Assembly: GCA_007129655.1 (NCBI GenBank)
Contig: SKVC01000075.1
Span: 1-9,609 of the forward strand
Direction: 5' to 3'
Source of the DNA: Thermoplasmata archaeon
Lineage (GTDB): Archaea > Thermoplasmatota > Thermoplasmata > Halarchaeoplasmatales > Halarchaeoplasmataceae
DNA: 9,609 bases
In this document: positions 1 to 7,362 of the stretch, piece by piece
Numbering within the stretch: the first letter of the stretch is position 1
Layout of the letters: the number at the start of each line of letters is the position of its first letter
Translations under genes and position numbers: made by a program
Notes under the pieces: model-generated
The model's database searches: none
What the model was told of the DNA's origin: nothing
Seen by the model: the letters and a program-made list of their open reading frames with translations, nothing else

Positions 1-598
1 CCAAAAGCCGTAACATCTTTTCAAAATCCAGTCCTCCTAACCCTGCCAGGCTCTTTAAACATTCCTCCCAACCTCCTGCGTAATCCACTCTATCGACACA
101 ATCGATGAAGGTTCTCTCCTTGCTGCTTACCTGAAGGATGTCCTTACCGTACATCTTTTCTTCCACACCCGTATTCACATCCTTTACGAACACCGGACGG
201 AATCTAACGCCTTGGAACTCAAAAGGGTCAAACCGGTCTTGTTCAGTAACACAGATATATACTTCGTTGTAAACGGAGTAAGCGCATCCGTAAAATGTTA
301 AAGCCGTATGGAAACCAAAGAAATATCGTTCCCTGACCTTAGAGCCGATAAGGAACTTGTCCGCCACGTGTCCTTTTATTTCTTCAACAGGCGAGAGAAC
401 TACATAAAGTCCCCTCCTAACCCTCTTCAGCTTTCCATTATCGATAAGCTTACCGATATATTTTCTGTAAACATACTTACGGTCTACATTGTCGCCGATG
501 ATCTTTCGGGCGGACTCCATGATATCATCGTAGCTCACCACTTTTCGGACCAGTAGCGATGAATACAACTTTTCGATCTTTGTGGTCATTTTATACAT
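1..598 (-). CDS. AbiEi-family antitoxin / winged-helix regulator, partial (3' end off window)
   Basis: The minus strand is open from 598 to the left edge, about 199 residues, with a TAG stop at 659-661 just upstream. There are two in-frame ATGs, at 598 and 589; neither has a clear Shine-Dalgarno. Residues about 1-70 look like a winged helix, ending in the wing-like RRGLYVV. Next come YFFGFHTALTFYG and then ERTFIDCVDRVDYAGGWEE, a strong match in my memory to the AbiEi core (ERT-x-x-D-x-x-D-R-x-x-Y-A-G-G). Known for the family: AbiEi antitoxins bind DNA through the winged helix, repress their own operon and counter the AbiEii nucleotidyltransferase toxin. Inference: the toxin, if present, would lie just beyond the left edge on the same strand. 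The gene could instead be a solitary AbiEi-like regulator. The C-terminus is not visible. Confidence 0.85.
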   Translation of the reverse strand, partial: MYKMTTKIEKLYSSLLVRKVVSYDDIMESARKIIGDNVDRKYVYRKYIGKLIDNGKLKRVRRGLYVVLSPVEEIKGHVADKFLIGSKVRERYFFGFHTALTFYGCAYSVYNEVYICVTEQDRFDPFEFQGVRFRPVFVKDVNTGVEEKMYGKDILQVSSKERTFIDCVDRVDYAGGWEECLKSLAGLGGLDFEKMLRLL

Positions 599-610
599 CT
601 TCTTAACGTA

Positions 611-632
611 GTTATCCTTAAAAAGGCATATT
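611..632 (-). promoter_or_regulatory. Operator-like repeat, copy 1 (downstream of TATA)
   Basis: The minus strand reads AATATGCC-N7-GGATAAC. The same element recurs at 683-704 with identical 7-nt spacing. Each half-site pair is an imperfect palindrome (TATGCC / GGATA). This copy lies between the TATA-like run and the start codon, where a bound repressor would block transcription. AbiEi proteins are known to autoregulate through repeats; binding here is inferred. Confidence 0.45.
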
Positions 633-640
633 ACTTTAAA

Positions 641-650
641 ATATTTAAAA
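641..650 (-). promoter_or_regulatory. Archaeal TATA-like element of the AbiEi-type gene
   Basis: The minus strand reads TTTTAAATAT here, followed by TTTTAAAG. This puts a start of transcription near 615-622 and a leader of about 20-30 nt before the ATGs at 598 and 589. The run is A+T only, so the exact register is uncertain. Confidence 0.5.
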
Positions 651-682
651 ATATCTGTCTAATATTCAAGAAAATGAAGATC

Positions 683-704
683 GTTATCCGAAAAGTGGCA
701 TATT
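683..704 (-). promoter_or_regulatory. Operator-like repeat, copy 2 (upstream of TATA)
   Basis: Second copy of AATATGCC-N7-GGATAAC, 72 bp from the first. The 8-nt and 7-nt blocks are exact; the 7-nt spacer matches at 3 positions. The two copies straddle the TATA-like run at 641-650. Confidence 0.45.
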
Positions 705-837
705 GCATGAAATAATTGAAAACATCTCGTGATTCCGTGCCTTCATTATAGTGTGATGAAGAAAAAACTAACCCGACACCATCTCCAACACCCCCGTACA
801 AGATTTCGTTAACTACGATCTACCGTTAAGCCTATAT

Positions 838-880
838 CTCAACTTAACGATCGATGACTGTGTATTTCATATAAGTTGAG
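838..880. repeat. Inverted repeat, 9 bp perfect arms
   Basis: CTCAACTTA at 838-846 and its exact reverse complement TAAGTTGAG at 872-880 are separated by 25 nt. The 5' arm overlaps a second inverted pair (824-830 with 843-849), so the two hairpins would be mutually exclusive. No T-run follows on either strand, so a terminator is unlikely. An operator or a switch-like RNA is possible. Confidence 0.4.
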
Positions 881-963
881 AAATCGTTGATAGTTCATGT
901 AATATTAGTTTCAACCACCTAATTTATAGGTATGATACCGAATATTTGATAGACCGACAACAT

Positions 964-3729
964 TCACAATTTCGCTAATATCTCGTCCACCGATAGCACA
1001 TCCACAGAAACCAGTGATCCATCCGCAGTGTAGAGCACGTATGCTTCTACCTCTTTATCAGGATACACACCTTTTACCGCGTGATAGTACACACTGAGCT
1101 GTTTGAAGTATTCCTGCAGGTTAGCTCCGGGTCTGCCGGTCTTGAAATCCACCAGACGTATTGTATCACCGTCTAAATTGAGTAGATCGATAACTCCGTC
1201 GAAGAAGAGCTTCCGGCCGTCCTTCACCAACGGTAGCAAACACACCACCTCGGCTCGAACTTCGCCGTCAAGAGAATCGATATAGTCCTTAACATTCTCT
1301 TCGTCGATGTTCTCCGGTTCAACATCATCTTTAACGTACCTCTCGGCGAAGTTGTGTACCTTGGTGCCGTAATCCATACCCATGCCACCACCCGAACCAG
1401 AGTACTCGATCAATGCGTGGGAAGTGTACTTGGCCGGAGACGGTATCTTGACCGCTTCCACTGTAAGCTCATTCCTAGACTTCACCACCGGTTCGACCTT
1501 CTCCACCACAGGCTCCACGGACTGAGCTTCTATGTCCATATTTACAAAAAACTGACTCTCTTTACCTTCTTCGGCAGTCAAAAACAGGTAGCTCTCGGCC
1601 CGGGTCATGGCCACGTAGAACAACCTTCTTTCCTCGTCATAATCACCAGATAAACATTTTTTCAGCAGGTGACTACGCCAATTATCGTAGTTGAAGGGCA
1701 TGCCATCCTCCGAGTATATCTTGTTCTGTCGTAAACCGATGGGGTCCCTGAACTCCAAGGGACTACCGAAACCTCCGCCGCCTTTACCCACATCCGCCAG
1801 TATCACTACCGGATACTCCAATCCTTTGGAACTGTGTATGGTCTGGATCTTGAAGACGTTCTCTTCGGTAGAGCTGTCGACGTCGTATGTATTACCGGCT
1901 TCTATGTTCACTTCGATGAAGTTGATCATCTCAGCCGTATTCAGATAGGTAGAGTTGTACACATTCTGTAAAACTTCGATCATACCATCGCAGAATGGAT
2001 CGTCTAAACCGTACTTATCGAATACCTCCCGAGCAAATTCACCGATGGTTTTAGCACGCTTCAGTTTACGGGCGAATTTACACATGTCCGTAGGATACCT
2101 TCTATTGTCCAGAATATGCCCGACTTCCGCGTACCGATATCCTGCCAGATCGAGTAACTGGGCCCAACCTCTTTTGGAGTTTTCGTCTTTAACAACCCTT
2201 AACCATGCCAGCAATACCAAAGAAGGCTTCGTAAGAAACAACTCAATCCCTCCTTCGTATGCCACCGGTATCCCGTACTTCTCAGCAGCCTTCAACAATC
2301 GTAAACCGAATCTTCTGGTCCGGGTCAGAACGGCGATATCTCCGTAATCGAGTTCACCACTCACCAGTTGTTCTATCTTCCACAGTATCAATTCAACTTC
2401 ATCTTCAGCAGTGTAAGCGCCTATTTCGGTCTCTCCGAAATTCTTAACGGCGGAAAGATGTGTTATACGAGACAAGATCTCTTCCTTTTCCAGCTTCTCT
2501 TTTTTCGTGGCTTCCACCATCAGACCCTGCTGGGAAAAGTCTGTTATCTCCTGAGTCGAACGGAAATTTTCATCCAGAGGTATTTTACCTTCAATATCAG
2601 TCGAATATTTGATCCGCTTATGATCCTCGTTAAGCTCCCGACTATATTCCTTCAAACGCTCTTCGAACAGTAATATATTGTCCACTGAAGCGTATTGGAA
2701 GGAAAATATACTCTGTTTCCAGTCTCCTACAACGCATATGTTACCCGTACTAGATAGCAGCAAAGCCAGTTTAAACTGTATCTCGTTAGTATCTTGGAAT
2801 TCGTCTATCATCACGTACTGATAACTCAATTTTTCACGCAGCTCGTGGTCTTCACACAACAGGGCGAAGGCGAACATGATCATCAGGCTAAAGTTGATGT
2901 AGTTACGACTGAGAGCGTACTCGATGTACTCGAAGTAGACGTCATGGATGAACTGTTTAAACTCTTCACGCTCTTCGTAAAAACATTCGGATGCAAACCT
3001 TTCCGGTACCTGGACGCCTTCTCCGCGTATCTCCAAATAATCCGGTGCATCTTTAGTAAAGCACTTGTTCTTGTAGTCAGTCAATTTACCCCTCAACAGC
3101 GATTGTTTGAAACCGTTAGCTCCGGGTACGGGTTCGTTTACCTTATCGAACTGTTCCTTAAATTTATCAAAATCACCGTCCAGATGCCTGTCTGAGTTCC
3201 TGAACCATCCCTCGGACGTAGGTATGATGCCCTTGGCGCCAAGAGTTTTGATCAACCCTAAGAGTTCGGCTTGATCACCGATCACCCTGTAGAGATCAAC
3301 GTGCTCGGGATGTTTCTCTATAAATGAATTGAAAAACCGTACGAATTCCTGCTCCTCTATCACATTGTTTTCCATAACTTCGGTAGACGAAGTCAATCTG
3401 TCGTGTATCCCCAGTATCTCCGGAGCCTCGAACCCGTATTCCCTCAATATATTATTGCACAAACTGTGGAACGTTGATATGGGAGCATCCCTTAGAGCGG
3501 CTTTGTTGTGATCGCACTTGTTGATGATCCTTTCCTTCATGTTCTCCGCAGCGTTGTTGGTAAAGGTTATCAGCAGTATATCTTCGGGAGAAACATCCTT
3601 GTTGTTCAGTATGTGCGCGTATCTCAGAGATATCGTATATGTCTTACCGGTACCGGGTCCTGCATCGGCGATGTAGATACCTTCGGTTTTTGTTATCAAT
3701 TCCCTTTGCTGCTCGTTAGGGCCGCTCAT
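964..3729 (-). CDS. AddA/RecB-like UvrD-family helicase with C-terminal PD-(D/E)XK nuclease
   Basis: A 921-residue protein with every superfamily 1A motif in order: Q-motif near 5-12, Walker A GPGTGKT (24-30), TFTNNAA (55-61), TFH (86-88), Walker B DEFQDT (309-314), GDWKQSI (335-341), DENFRST (386-392), TIHSSKGLEYP (630-640) and RRLFYVAMTRA (701-711). A charged linker with a repeated EPVV (739-749) leads to the nuclease: H792, G845-x-x-D848, D861-F-K863 and Q877-x-x-x-Y881, so the catalytic set is complete. Family knowledge: AddA/RecB proteins unwind and resect double-strand ends in an ATP-driven complex with an AddB/RecC partner. Here the partner is the gene just upstream, overlapping by 4 bp (ATGA). 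At 921 residues it is shorter than typical bacterial AddA (about 1200). A solitary UvrD-like repair or defence role is the alternative. Confidence 0.93.
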   Translation of the reverse strand: MSGPNEQQRELITKTEGIYIADAGPGTGKTYTISLRYAHILNNKDVSPEDILLITFTNNAAENMKERIINKCDHNKAALRDAPISTFHSLCNNILREYGFEAPEILGIHDRLTSSTEVMENNVIEEQEFVRFFNSFIEKHPEHVDLYRVIGDQAELLGLIKTLGAKGIIPTSEGWFRNSDRHLDGDFDKFKEQFDKVNEPVPGANGFKQSLLRGKLTDYKNKCFTKDAPDYLEIRGEGVQVPERFASECFYEEREEFKQFIHDVYFEYIEYALSRNYINFSLMIMFAFALLCEDHELREKLSYQYVMIDEFQDTNEIQFKLALLLSSTGNICVVGDWKQSIFSFQYASVDNILLFEERLKEYSRELNEDHKRIKYSTDIEGKIPLDENFRSTQEITDFSQQGLMVEATKKEKLEKEEILSRITHLSAVKNFGETEIGAYTAEDEVELILWKIEQLVSGELDYGDIAVLTRTRRFGLRLLKAAEKYGIPVAYEGGIELFLTKPSLVLLAWLRVVKDENSKRGWAQLLDLAGYRYAEVGHILDNRRYPTDMCKFARKLKRAKTIGEFAREVFDKYGLDDPFCDGMIEVLQNVYNSTYLNTAEMINFIEVNIEAGNTYDVDSSTEENVFKIQTIHSSKGLEYPVVILADVGKGGGGFGSPLEFRDPIGLRQNKIYSEDGMPFNYDNWRSHLLKKCLSGDYDEERRLFYVAMTRAESYLFLTAEEGKESQFFVNMDIEAQSVEPVVEKVEPVVKSRNELTVEAVKIPSPAKYTSHALIEYSGSGGGMGMDYGTKVHNFAERYVKDDVEPENIDEENVKDYIDSLDGEVRAEVVCLLPLVKDGRKLFFDGVIDLLNLDGDTIRLVDFKTGRPGANLQEYFKQLSVYYHAVKGVYPDKEVEAYVLYTADGSLVSVDVLSVDEILAKL

Positions 3730-6299
3730 AGTATCACCAAATCCTTGTTATCCAATTGGTCCGGGTCCACGTCTCCCACCGGGAATCCTTCCGATCTATA
3801 CCGGTTCTCCAGAGCTATCTGTTCAGCCAAGAAGACCTCGAATTCGTCCAGATCGTCTTTGAAGTAATTCTCAGATCTAAATGTAGCGAGCTTTTTCAAT
3901 GTACTTTTGCAGCCCTTGGTTATGTATTTACATGTATTATCTGTGACTCTTTTAGTATAAGCAACGAATTCATCCGTAAATCCCCCCTCGAGTAAATCTT
4001 CCGGCAGTTCACGGTTTCCAAAGAATTCACTATAACCGTCGTGGCCCAGTAGCCCCAGAGTCTTTCTACGAGGATTGGTTTCGGCAACTCCCTCTATCAA
4101 AGAATCGTATACCACCTCCTGGTGCACCATCTCCGAAAAAGTTACAGGATAATAGCGTATGTCAACTATATTATCGGCGAGTGTTCCTCCGCCGGATATC
4201 ATGTCCCTCAGATTCTCCAGTATGTAGAAAAAGGTGAATTTTATACGTTCGCCGGGTACCACGGAACGATGATGAGCAAGGTACATCTTTGCTTGGAACC
4301 TGGGCTTCTTATCAAAATCACTGATATCAGAAAACCTCATTATCTCGCCGATGGTACTCTTCTTACCTGATTTATGGTCGATGATATGAGTTTTAGAATC
4401 GATAAGATCCACGATACCGGAGGCACCTACATCTTCATTAGAGAACCATCCTTCGGTGACCGGTTCGGTTATCGGCTTACCAAAGTGCTCTGAAAATATG
4501 TTGGTACTGTACGATTTTCTTCCGTAGCCCGGTAGTACCTCGTACTCCTCTTTAGGCTGTAAATATTTAAGTAGATTCCATATACCGACTGTGAACTGGG
4601 TCTCCCAGCTGGGTATCTCCAGGCTATCGATGTATGGGATGATCTCTTCCATCATCAACTTCAAAAACACTTCCTCCTCGGTAGACTCCACGATATCCGG
4701 ATAGTGTATGTAGAATTCGGCAAAATCGTGCAATATGTGGCCTTTCCTAAAATAGACCTTGTCGGGACTGTCGACAAATCGGTTAAAGAAGTGATCTTTA
4801 GGGCAGTATGCCAGAACGTTGAGCGCCGATTGGCTGAGAACTTTTGTTTTACGAGGTTTAACCTTCGTTTTCTCCGCAGGGAACGGATCAGCCTCTTCAC
4901 CTAGATCAGTGCTGTAGAACGAATGCTCGAAGTCGGTGAATTTTTCCACCTCATCCCCTGTAAATTCATTGAAGTAATAAGACGGAGTTACGTACTGGTT
5001 CATCACTTTGTTCTGGACCATGAAATACTGCTGCTCACCGTTCTGCAGTAATATGGTAAAATCCACTAACTTTCTTTCATCGAATTGTTCCATATCCGTC
5101 CAGGGATCGGTGGGTTTATTCGGTGTCCAGGAAGTATCCATCCCAAGATAGAATATCACCGACCGATCGACGTAAGCAGATCCCGGAGACGCTATCAGCA
5201 CTCCACGTTTCTTTGATTCCGTGGAGATCTCAAAGGATTCCAGATAATACTTAAAATCGTTAAGATTTTCTTCGGTCACCTTTTTATCAAGCAATCCAAC
5301 TTTACCCAGATGCTCCTTCAATATACCCTGTTCTTTACCGGTCATCCTTTCGTACTCGTCCACGCTATCCAGGAATGTTAGGGACGGTATGCTGTTCAAC
5401 ACCCTTTCGAGTTCCTTGACATCTCTATCGGCGATGTTCCTGATAAAGAATTCATCCTGCTTGATGGAAGGAGTTTTGTTCAGATGGTAAAGTATCGGTC
5501 GTATATCTTGTAGTTTCAAACCTCTGCTCGACAGACCGAATCGGAGTATGTTCAGATATGTTCTAAGGTCGTCGTCTTCCTTCAATTTGGTAGACAACAT
5601 GTACGGGATGTTTTTAGCCCTGAATGCCGATTCGATAGAATGTCGATAGGGTGAATCATCCGCCATGACAACGGCTACATCTTCCGGATCGTCTATGTTT
5701 TTTACAACCGTCTCAGTTATCTCTGTCACTGAATTAAATATTTTGAACTCAGGTAAGGTATGCACTTCCTCGCTGAATATTTCGATAATATCGTGATCTT
5801 CCGGCAATATCTTTCTATCCAACTCGGAAAATTGATGAAATGCTATCACGGCCACGGAAACATCCTTGGGTATTCTATACTGTGTCAAGGCATTCAGCTG
5901 GTTGATCCCTTGAGACAATATCTCGATGGCCTGCTTGGTTTCATCGTTATCGAACCGTTCATAACCCAGTATGGATTCGACTTCTCCGGTTTCCCTCCAG
6001 CAGCTGATCACGTTCTCCAGCAAATATGCCGCATGCTTCCAACTTAACTCGCTCTCTTCGATGACTTTCAAAAATAATTCACGTTCATCCTGTATCTTCT
6101 CTTCACCGGTGAGCCTTTTAAGCGCCAGCCGATGGGGTGTAGTAGCAAAATAATCAAGGCGCGGAACCTCCAGCCGGGCGTTCAGAGCATCGGCAAGAGG
6201 TGCATCGACGGTGAGCACCAGGTCATACTCTTTCACCCTTTCGTAGAGCTGGTCTATGGAGTGTGCTTTCTTCAACGTTAATCTGATCTTTTCTCCCAT
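3726..6299 (-). CDS. AddB/RecC-like protein with C-terminal PD-(D/E)XK nuclease; partner of the helicase
   Basis: I place the start at the ATG at 6299 (857 residues); an in-frame TTG two codons earlier follows a stop directly. The N-terminal two thirds resembles a helicase fold without a Walker A: LVLTVDAPLADAL stands where GxxGxGKT would be. Near 366-393 there is an AddB-like RGVLIASPGSAYVDRSVIF ... LGMD ... W-x-P block. The nuclease begins at SQSALNVLAYCP (C499) and has H524 in GHILHDFAEF, G628-x-x-D631, D641-H-K643 and Q669-x-x-x-Y673. AddB-type nucleases carry an Fe-S cluster with C-x(about 300)-C-x2-C-x5-C. Here C499, C790 and C797 (spacing x6) remain, and Asp787 stands where the fourth Cys would be. 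Inference: the second nuclease and scaffold of an AddAB-like end-resection complex, ATP-inactive like RecC. Confidence 0.85.
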   Translation of the reverse strand: MGEKIRLTLKKAHSIDQLYERVKEYDLVLTVDAPLADALNARLEVPRLDYFATTPHRLALKRLTGEEKIQDERELFLKVIEESELSWKHAAYLLENVISCWRETGEVESILGYERFDNDETKQAIEILSQGINQLNALTQYRIPKDVSVAVIAFHQFSELDRKILPEDHDIIEIFSEEVHTLPEFKIFNSVTEITETVVKNIDDPEDVAVVMADDSPYRHSIESAFRAKNIPYMLSTKLKEDDDLRTYLNILRFGLSSRGLKLQDIRPILYHLNKTPSIKQDEFFIRNIADRDVKELERVLNSIPSLTFLDSVDEYERMTGKEQGILKEHLGKVGLLDKKVTEENLNDFKYYLESFEISTESKKRGVLIASPGSAYVDRSVIFYLGMDTSWTPNKPTDPWTDMEQFDERKLVDFTILLQNGEQQYFMVQNKVMNQYVTPSYYFNEFTGDEVEKFTDFEHSFYSTDLGEEADPFPAEKTKVKPRKTKVLSQSALNVLAYCPKDHFFNRFVDSPDKVYFRKGHILHDFAEFYIHYPDIVESTEEEVFLKLMMEEIIPYIDSLEIPSWETQFTVGIWNLLKYLQPKEEYEVLPGYGRKSYSTNIFSEHFGKPITEPVTEGWFSNEDVGASGIVDLIDSKTHIIDHKSGKKSTIGEIMRFSDISDFDKKPRFQAKMYLAHHRSVVPGERIKFTFFYILENLRDMISGGGTLADNIVDIRYYPVTFSEMVHQEVVYDSLIEGVAETNPRRKTLGLLGHDGYSEFFGNRELPEDLLEGGFTDEFVAYTKRVTDNTCKYITKGCKSTLKKLATFRSENYFKDDLDEFEVFLAEQIALENRYRSEGFPVGDVDPDQLDNKDLVIL
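3733..3738 (-). promoter_or_regulatory. Shine-Dalgarno (GGTGAT) for the helicase gene
   Basis: The minus strand reads GGTGAT-ACT-ATG. GGTGAT is an exact match to the archaeal anti-Shine-Dalgarno partner and lies inside the end of the upstream gene. With the ATGA overlap it supports the start at 3729 and coupled translation, which would keep the two subunits in balance. Confidence 0.7.
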
Positions 6300-6332
6300 G
6301 TTCAATCAACTCTAGGGGTAATTCGTTAAGAC

Positions 6333-6339
6333 TATAAAA
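6333..6339 (-). promoter_or_regulatory. TATA box of the AddB-AddA-like operon
   Basis: The minus strand reads TTTTATA, 34 nt before the ATG at 6299. Transcription would start near 6310, giving a leader of about 10 nt or less. No Shine-Dalgarno is seen, as expected for an almost leaderless first gene. Confidence 0.55.
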
Positions 6340-6520
6340 TGATTAGGTCGGTTGATGTGCTATCCTCAGATCATTTCGTTTCCTTCGGATATATTTTACG
6401 TCCCATCTACAGGACACAAATTCGAAGTGCTTCCGGTCTGGTAATTGAGGAAACAATCTTGAATATTCCACGGTAAAGCAGGTTTGATCTAGCACGTATA
6501 TTCGAACAGAGATACCCGTG

Positions 6521-6540
6521 AAACCAGCGATGCAGGGTGG
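6521..6540 (+). repeat. 20 bp exact direct repeat, copy 1
   Basis: AAACCAGCGATGCAGGGTGG, identical to 9288-9307 in the same orientation. It begins 9 nt past the stop of the nucleotidyltransferase gene, reading on the minus strand. Both copies also have GAACAGA a short way upstream (10 nt here, 6 nt in copy 2), and weaker similarity (TGAT-x-T-x-GC) precedes that, so the shared unit may be about 50 bp and partly decayed. I do not recognise it as a tRNA end or a known transposon terminus. Confidence 0.8.
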
Positions 6541-6549
6541 AAAGTACAA

Positions 6550-7362
6550 TTACCTGTTTACCACATAACAGTATGACCTTCCTTGTTTTTCCCTATCCAA
6601 AACACCTCTTTCAAGCATCTTGTTCAATTCCTTACGAGTCCATGAATTAGAATAATTCAATGTTTTAGAGATGTGTTCTGCTATCTCCGTAAAGGTCTTC
6701 CCTTCACCCATGAAATCGAGTATCTTTCTTTCGATCAAAATATCGCCTACTTCCCTCCTTACTTTATCATAGATGGGAACATCTATACCATATCTTTTTT
6801 TCAACTCGTCAAGTTTAAGCAGGAAAAAGGCCTCCCAGATCTTCTTTCCTTTTTGTTTTTTGCATTCATTCCAAATTATAGACCAATCCAATCCTGACTC
6901 AACAAGAGTCATCATATCCTCTAGATCGGCCTCTCTTTCGGTTATACTCTTAAGCAAAAAGATGTCCTCCGGAGATATTAGAAAAACCACGAGATCATTC
7001 AATTCACCCATGAATTCAGCTCTATCTTTCATCTCATCAGTTATGGTGAGTCCGTTACAAACCTGTTTGTAAAAAATATCGTACTGAAAACTGTCTCGAT
7101 TTTTCAACACTACGGTAGCGCCTCCTTTCTTATAATCATCAGGCAAATCTTTGATCTTAAGATAGCCCATCTTGATGAGTGAAGATGTTAGCTCTAAAAG
7201 ATCGTCTGTATCCGTCACGACCATATCGACGTCCTTTGTGGCCGCCTTCGTATCTCTGTACATCATACATCCGCCGCCTATGAGATACACGGTTATCCTT
7301 TTACTCAGTTTCGCACCCAGCTTTTCTAATTCTTTTTCCATATACGCTCTATCAAACATCAT
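6550..7362 (-). CDS. Nucleotidyltransferase with C-terminal winged helix (AbiEii/DUF6036-like); candidate toxin
   Basis: A 270-residue protein. Residues 27-49 hold a polymerase-beta-type nucleotidyltransferase signature, LIGGGCMM then KDVDMVV (D44, D46), with a third acidic residue likely at D95 in FQYDIF. The block SPEDIFLLKSITERE-x-DLED (130-149) matches the helical K...R...D..D region of AbiEii/MenA/DUF6036-like enzymes. Residues about 213-270 form a winged helix (TFTEIAEHISKTL ... WTRKELNKMLERGVL). Known: such enzymes add nucleotides to tRNA or proteins, and several are toxins of type IV or related systems. Two tandem ATGs (7362, 7359) overlap the upstream gene by 8-11 bp; GGGAG sits 1 or 4 nt before them. 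Overlap with a regulator gene suggests a coupled pair. A non-toxic modifying enzyme is possible. Confidence 0.75.
   Translation of the reverse strand: MMFDRAYMEKELEKLGAKLSKRITVYLIGGGCMMYRDTKAATKDVDMVVTDTDDLLELTSSLIKMGYLKIKDLPDDYKKGGATVVLKNRDSFQYDIFYKQVCNGLTITDEMKDRAEFMGELNDLVVFLISPEDIFLLKSITEREADLEDMMTLVESGLDWSIIWNECKKQKGKKIWEAFFLLKLDELKKRYGIDVPIYDKVRREVGDILIERKILDFMGEGKTFTEIAEHISKTLNYSNSWTRKELNKMLERGVLDREKQGRSYCYVVNR

Larger units (their letters stand above)
599..963. other. Gene-free 365 bp region between the helicase gene and the AbiEi-type gene
   Basis: No convincing gene is present; the longest ATG-started frames I checked on the plus strand are 13 and 18 codons. The right half is full of short symmetric elements: CGTTAAG (824-830) with CTTAACG (843-849); CTCAACTTA (838-846) with TAAGTTGAG (872-880), nine perfect base pairs; and the odd-length palindrome GGTATGATACC (929-939). 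A minus-strand run of six T (767-762) is the only terminator-like signal for the helicase operon, about 200 nt past its stop. The left half is the promoter of the AbiEi-type gene. Confidence 0.6.

Noticed and set aside
32..424. Direct repeat CTCCTAACCCT at about 34-44 and 414-424
   Set aside because: Both copies are inside the coding frame of the AbiEi-type gene and fall in different codon contexts; too short to matter.
753..862. Box C/D sRNA starting at GTGATGA (753-759)
   Set aside because: A perfect C box is present but no CTGA D or D' box at a suitable distance; the match is probably chance.
1103..3867. Plus-strand frames of 60-133 codons across the helicase operon
   Set aside because: They lie opposite a gene with all helicase and nuclease motifs and show no domain of their own; they are antisense shadows.
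602..6330. CTTAACG/CGTTAAG near two promoters (602-608 and 6324-6330) as a shared regulator site
   Set aside because: The same 7-mer also occurs inside coding sequence (for example near 5254 and 7795), so it is likely background.
6343..6549. A 68-codon minus-strand frame starting with TTG just after the nucleotidyltransferase stop
   Set aside because: No Shine-Dalgarno, rare start, no known domain, and it runs through both the 20 bp repeat and the TATA box of the next operon. Probably non-coding.
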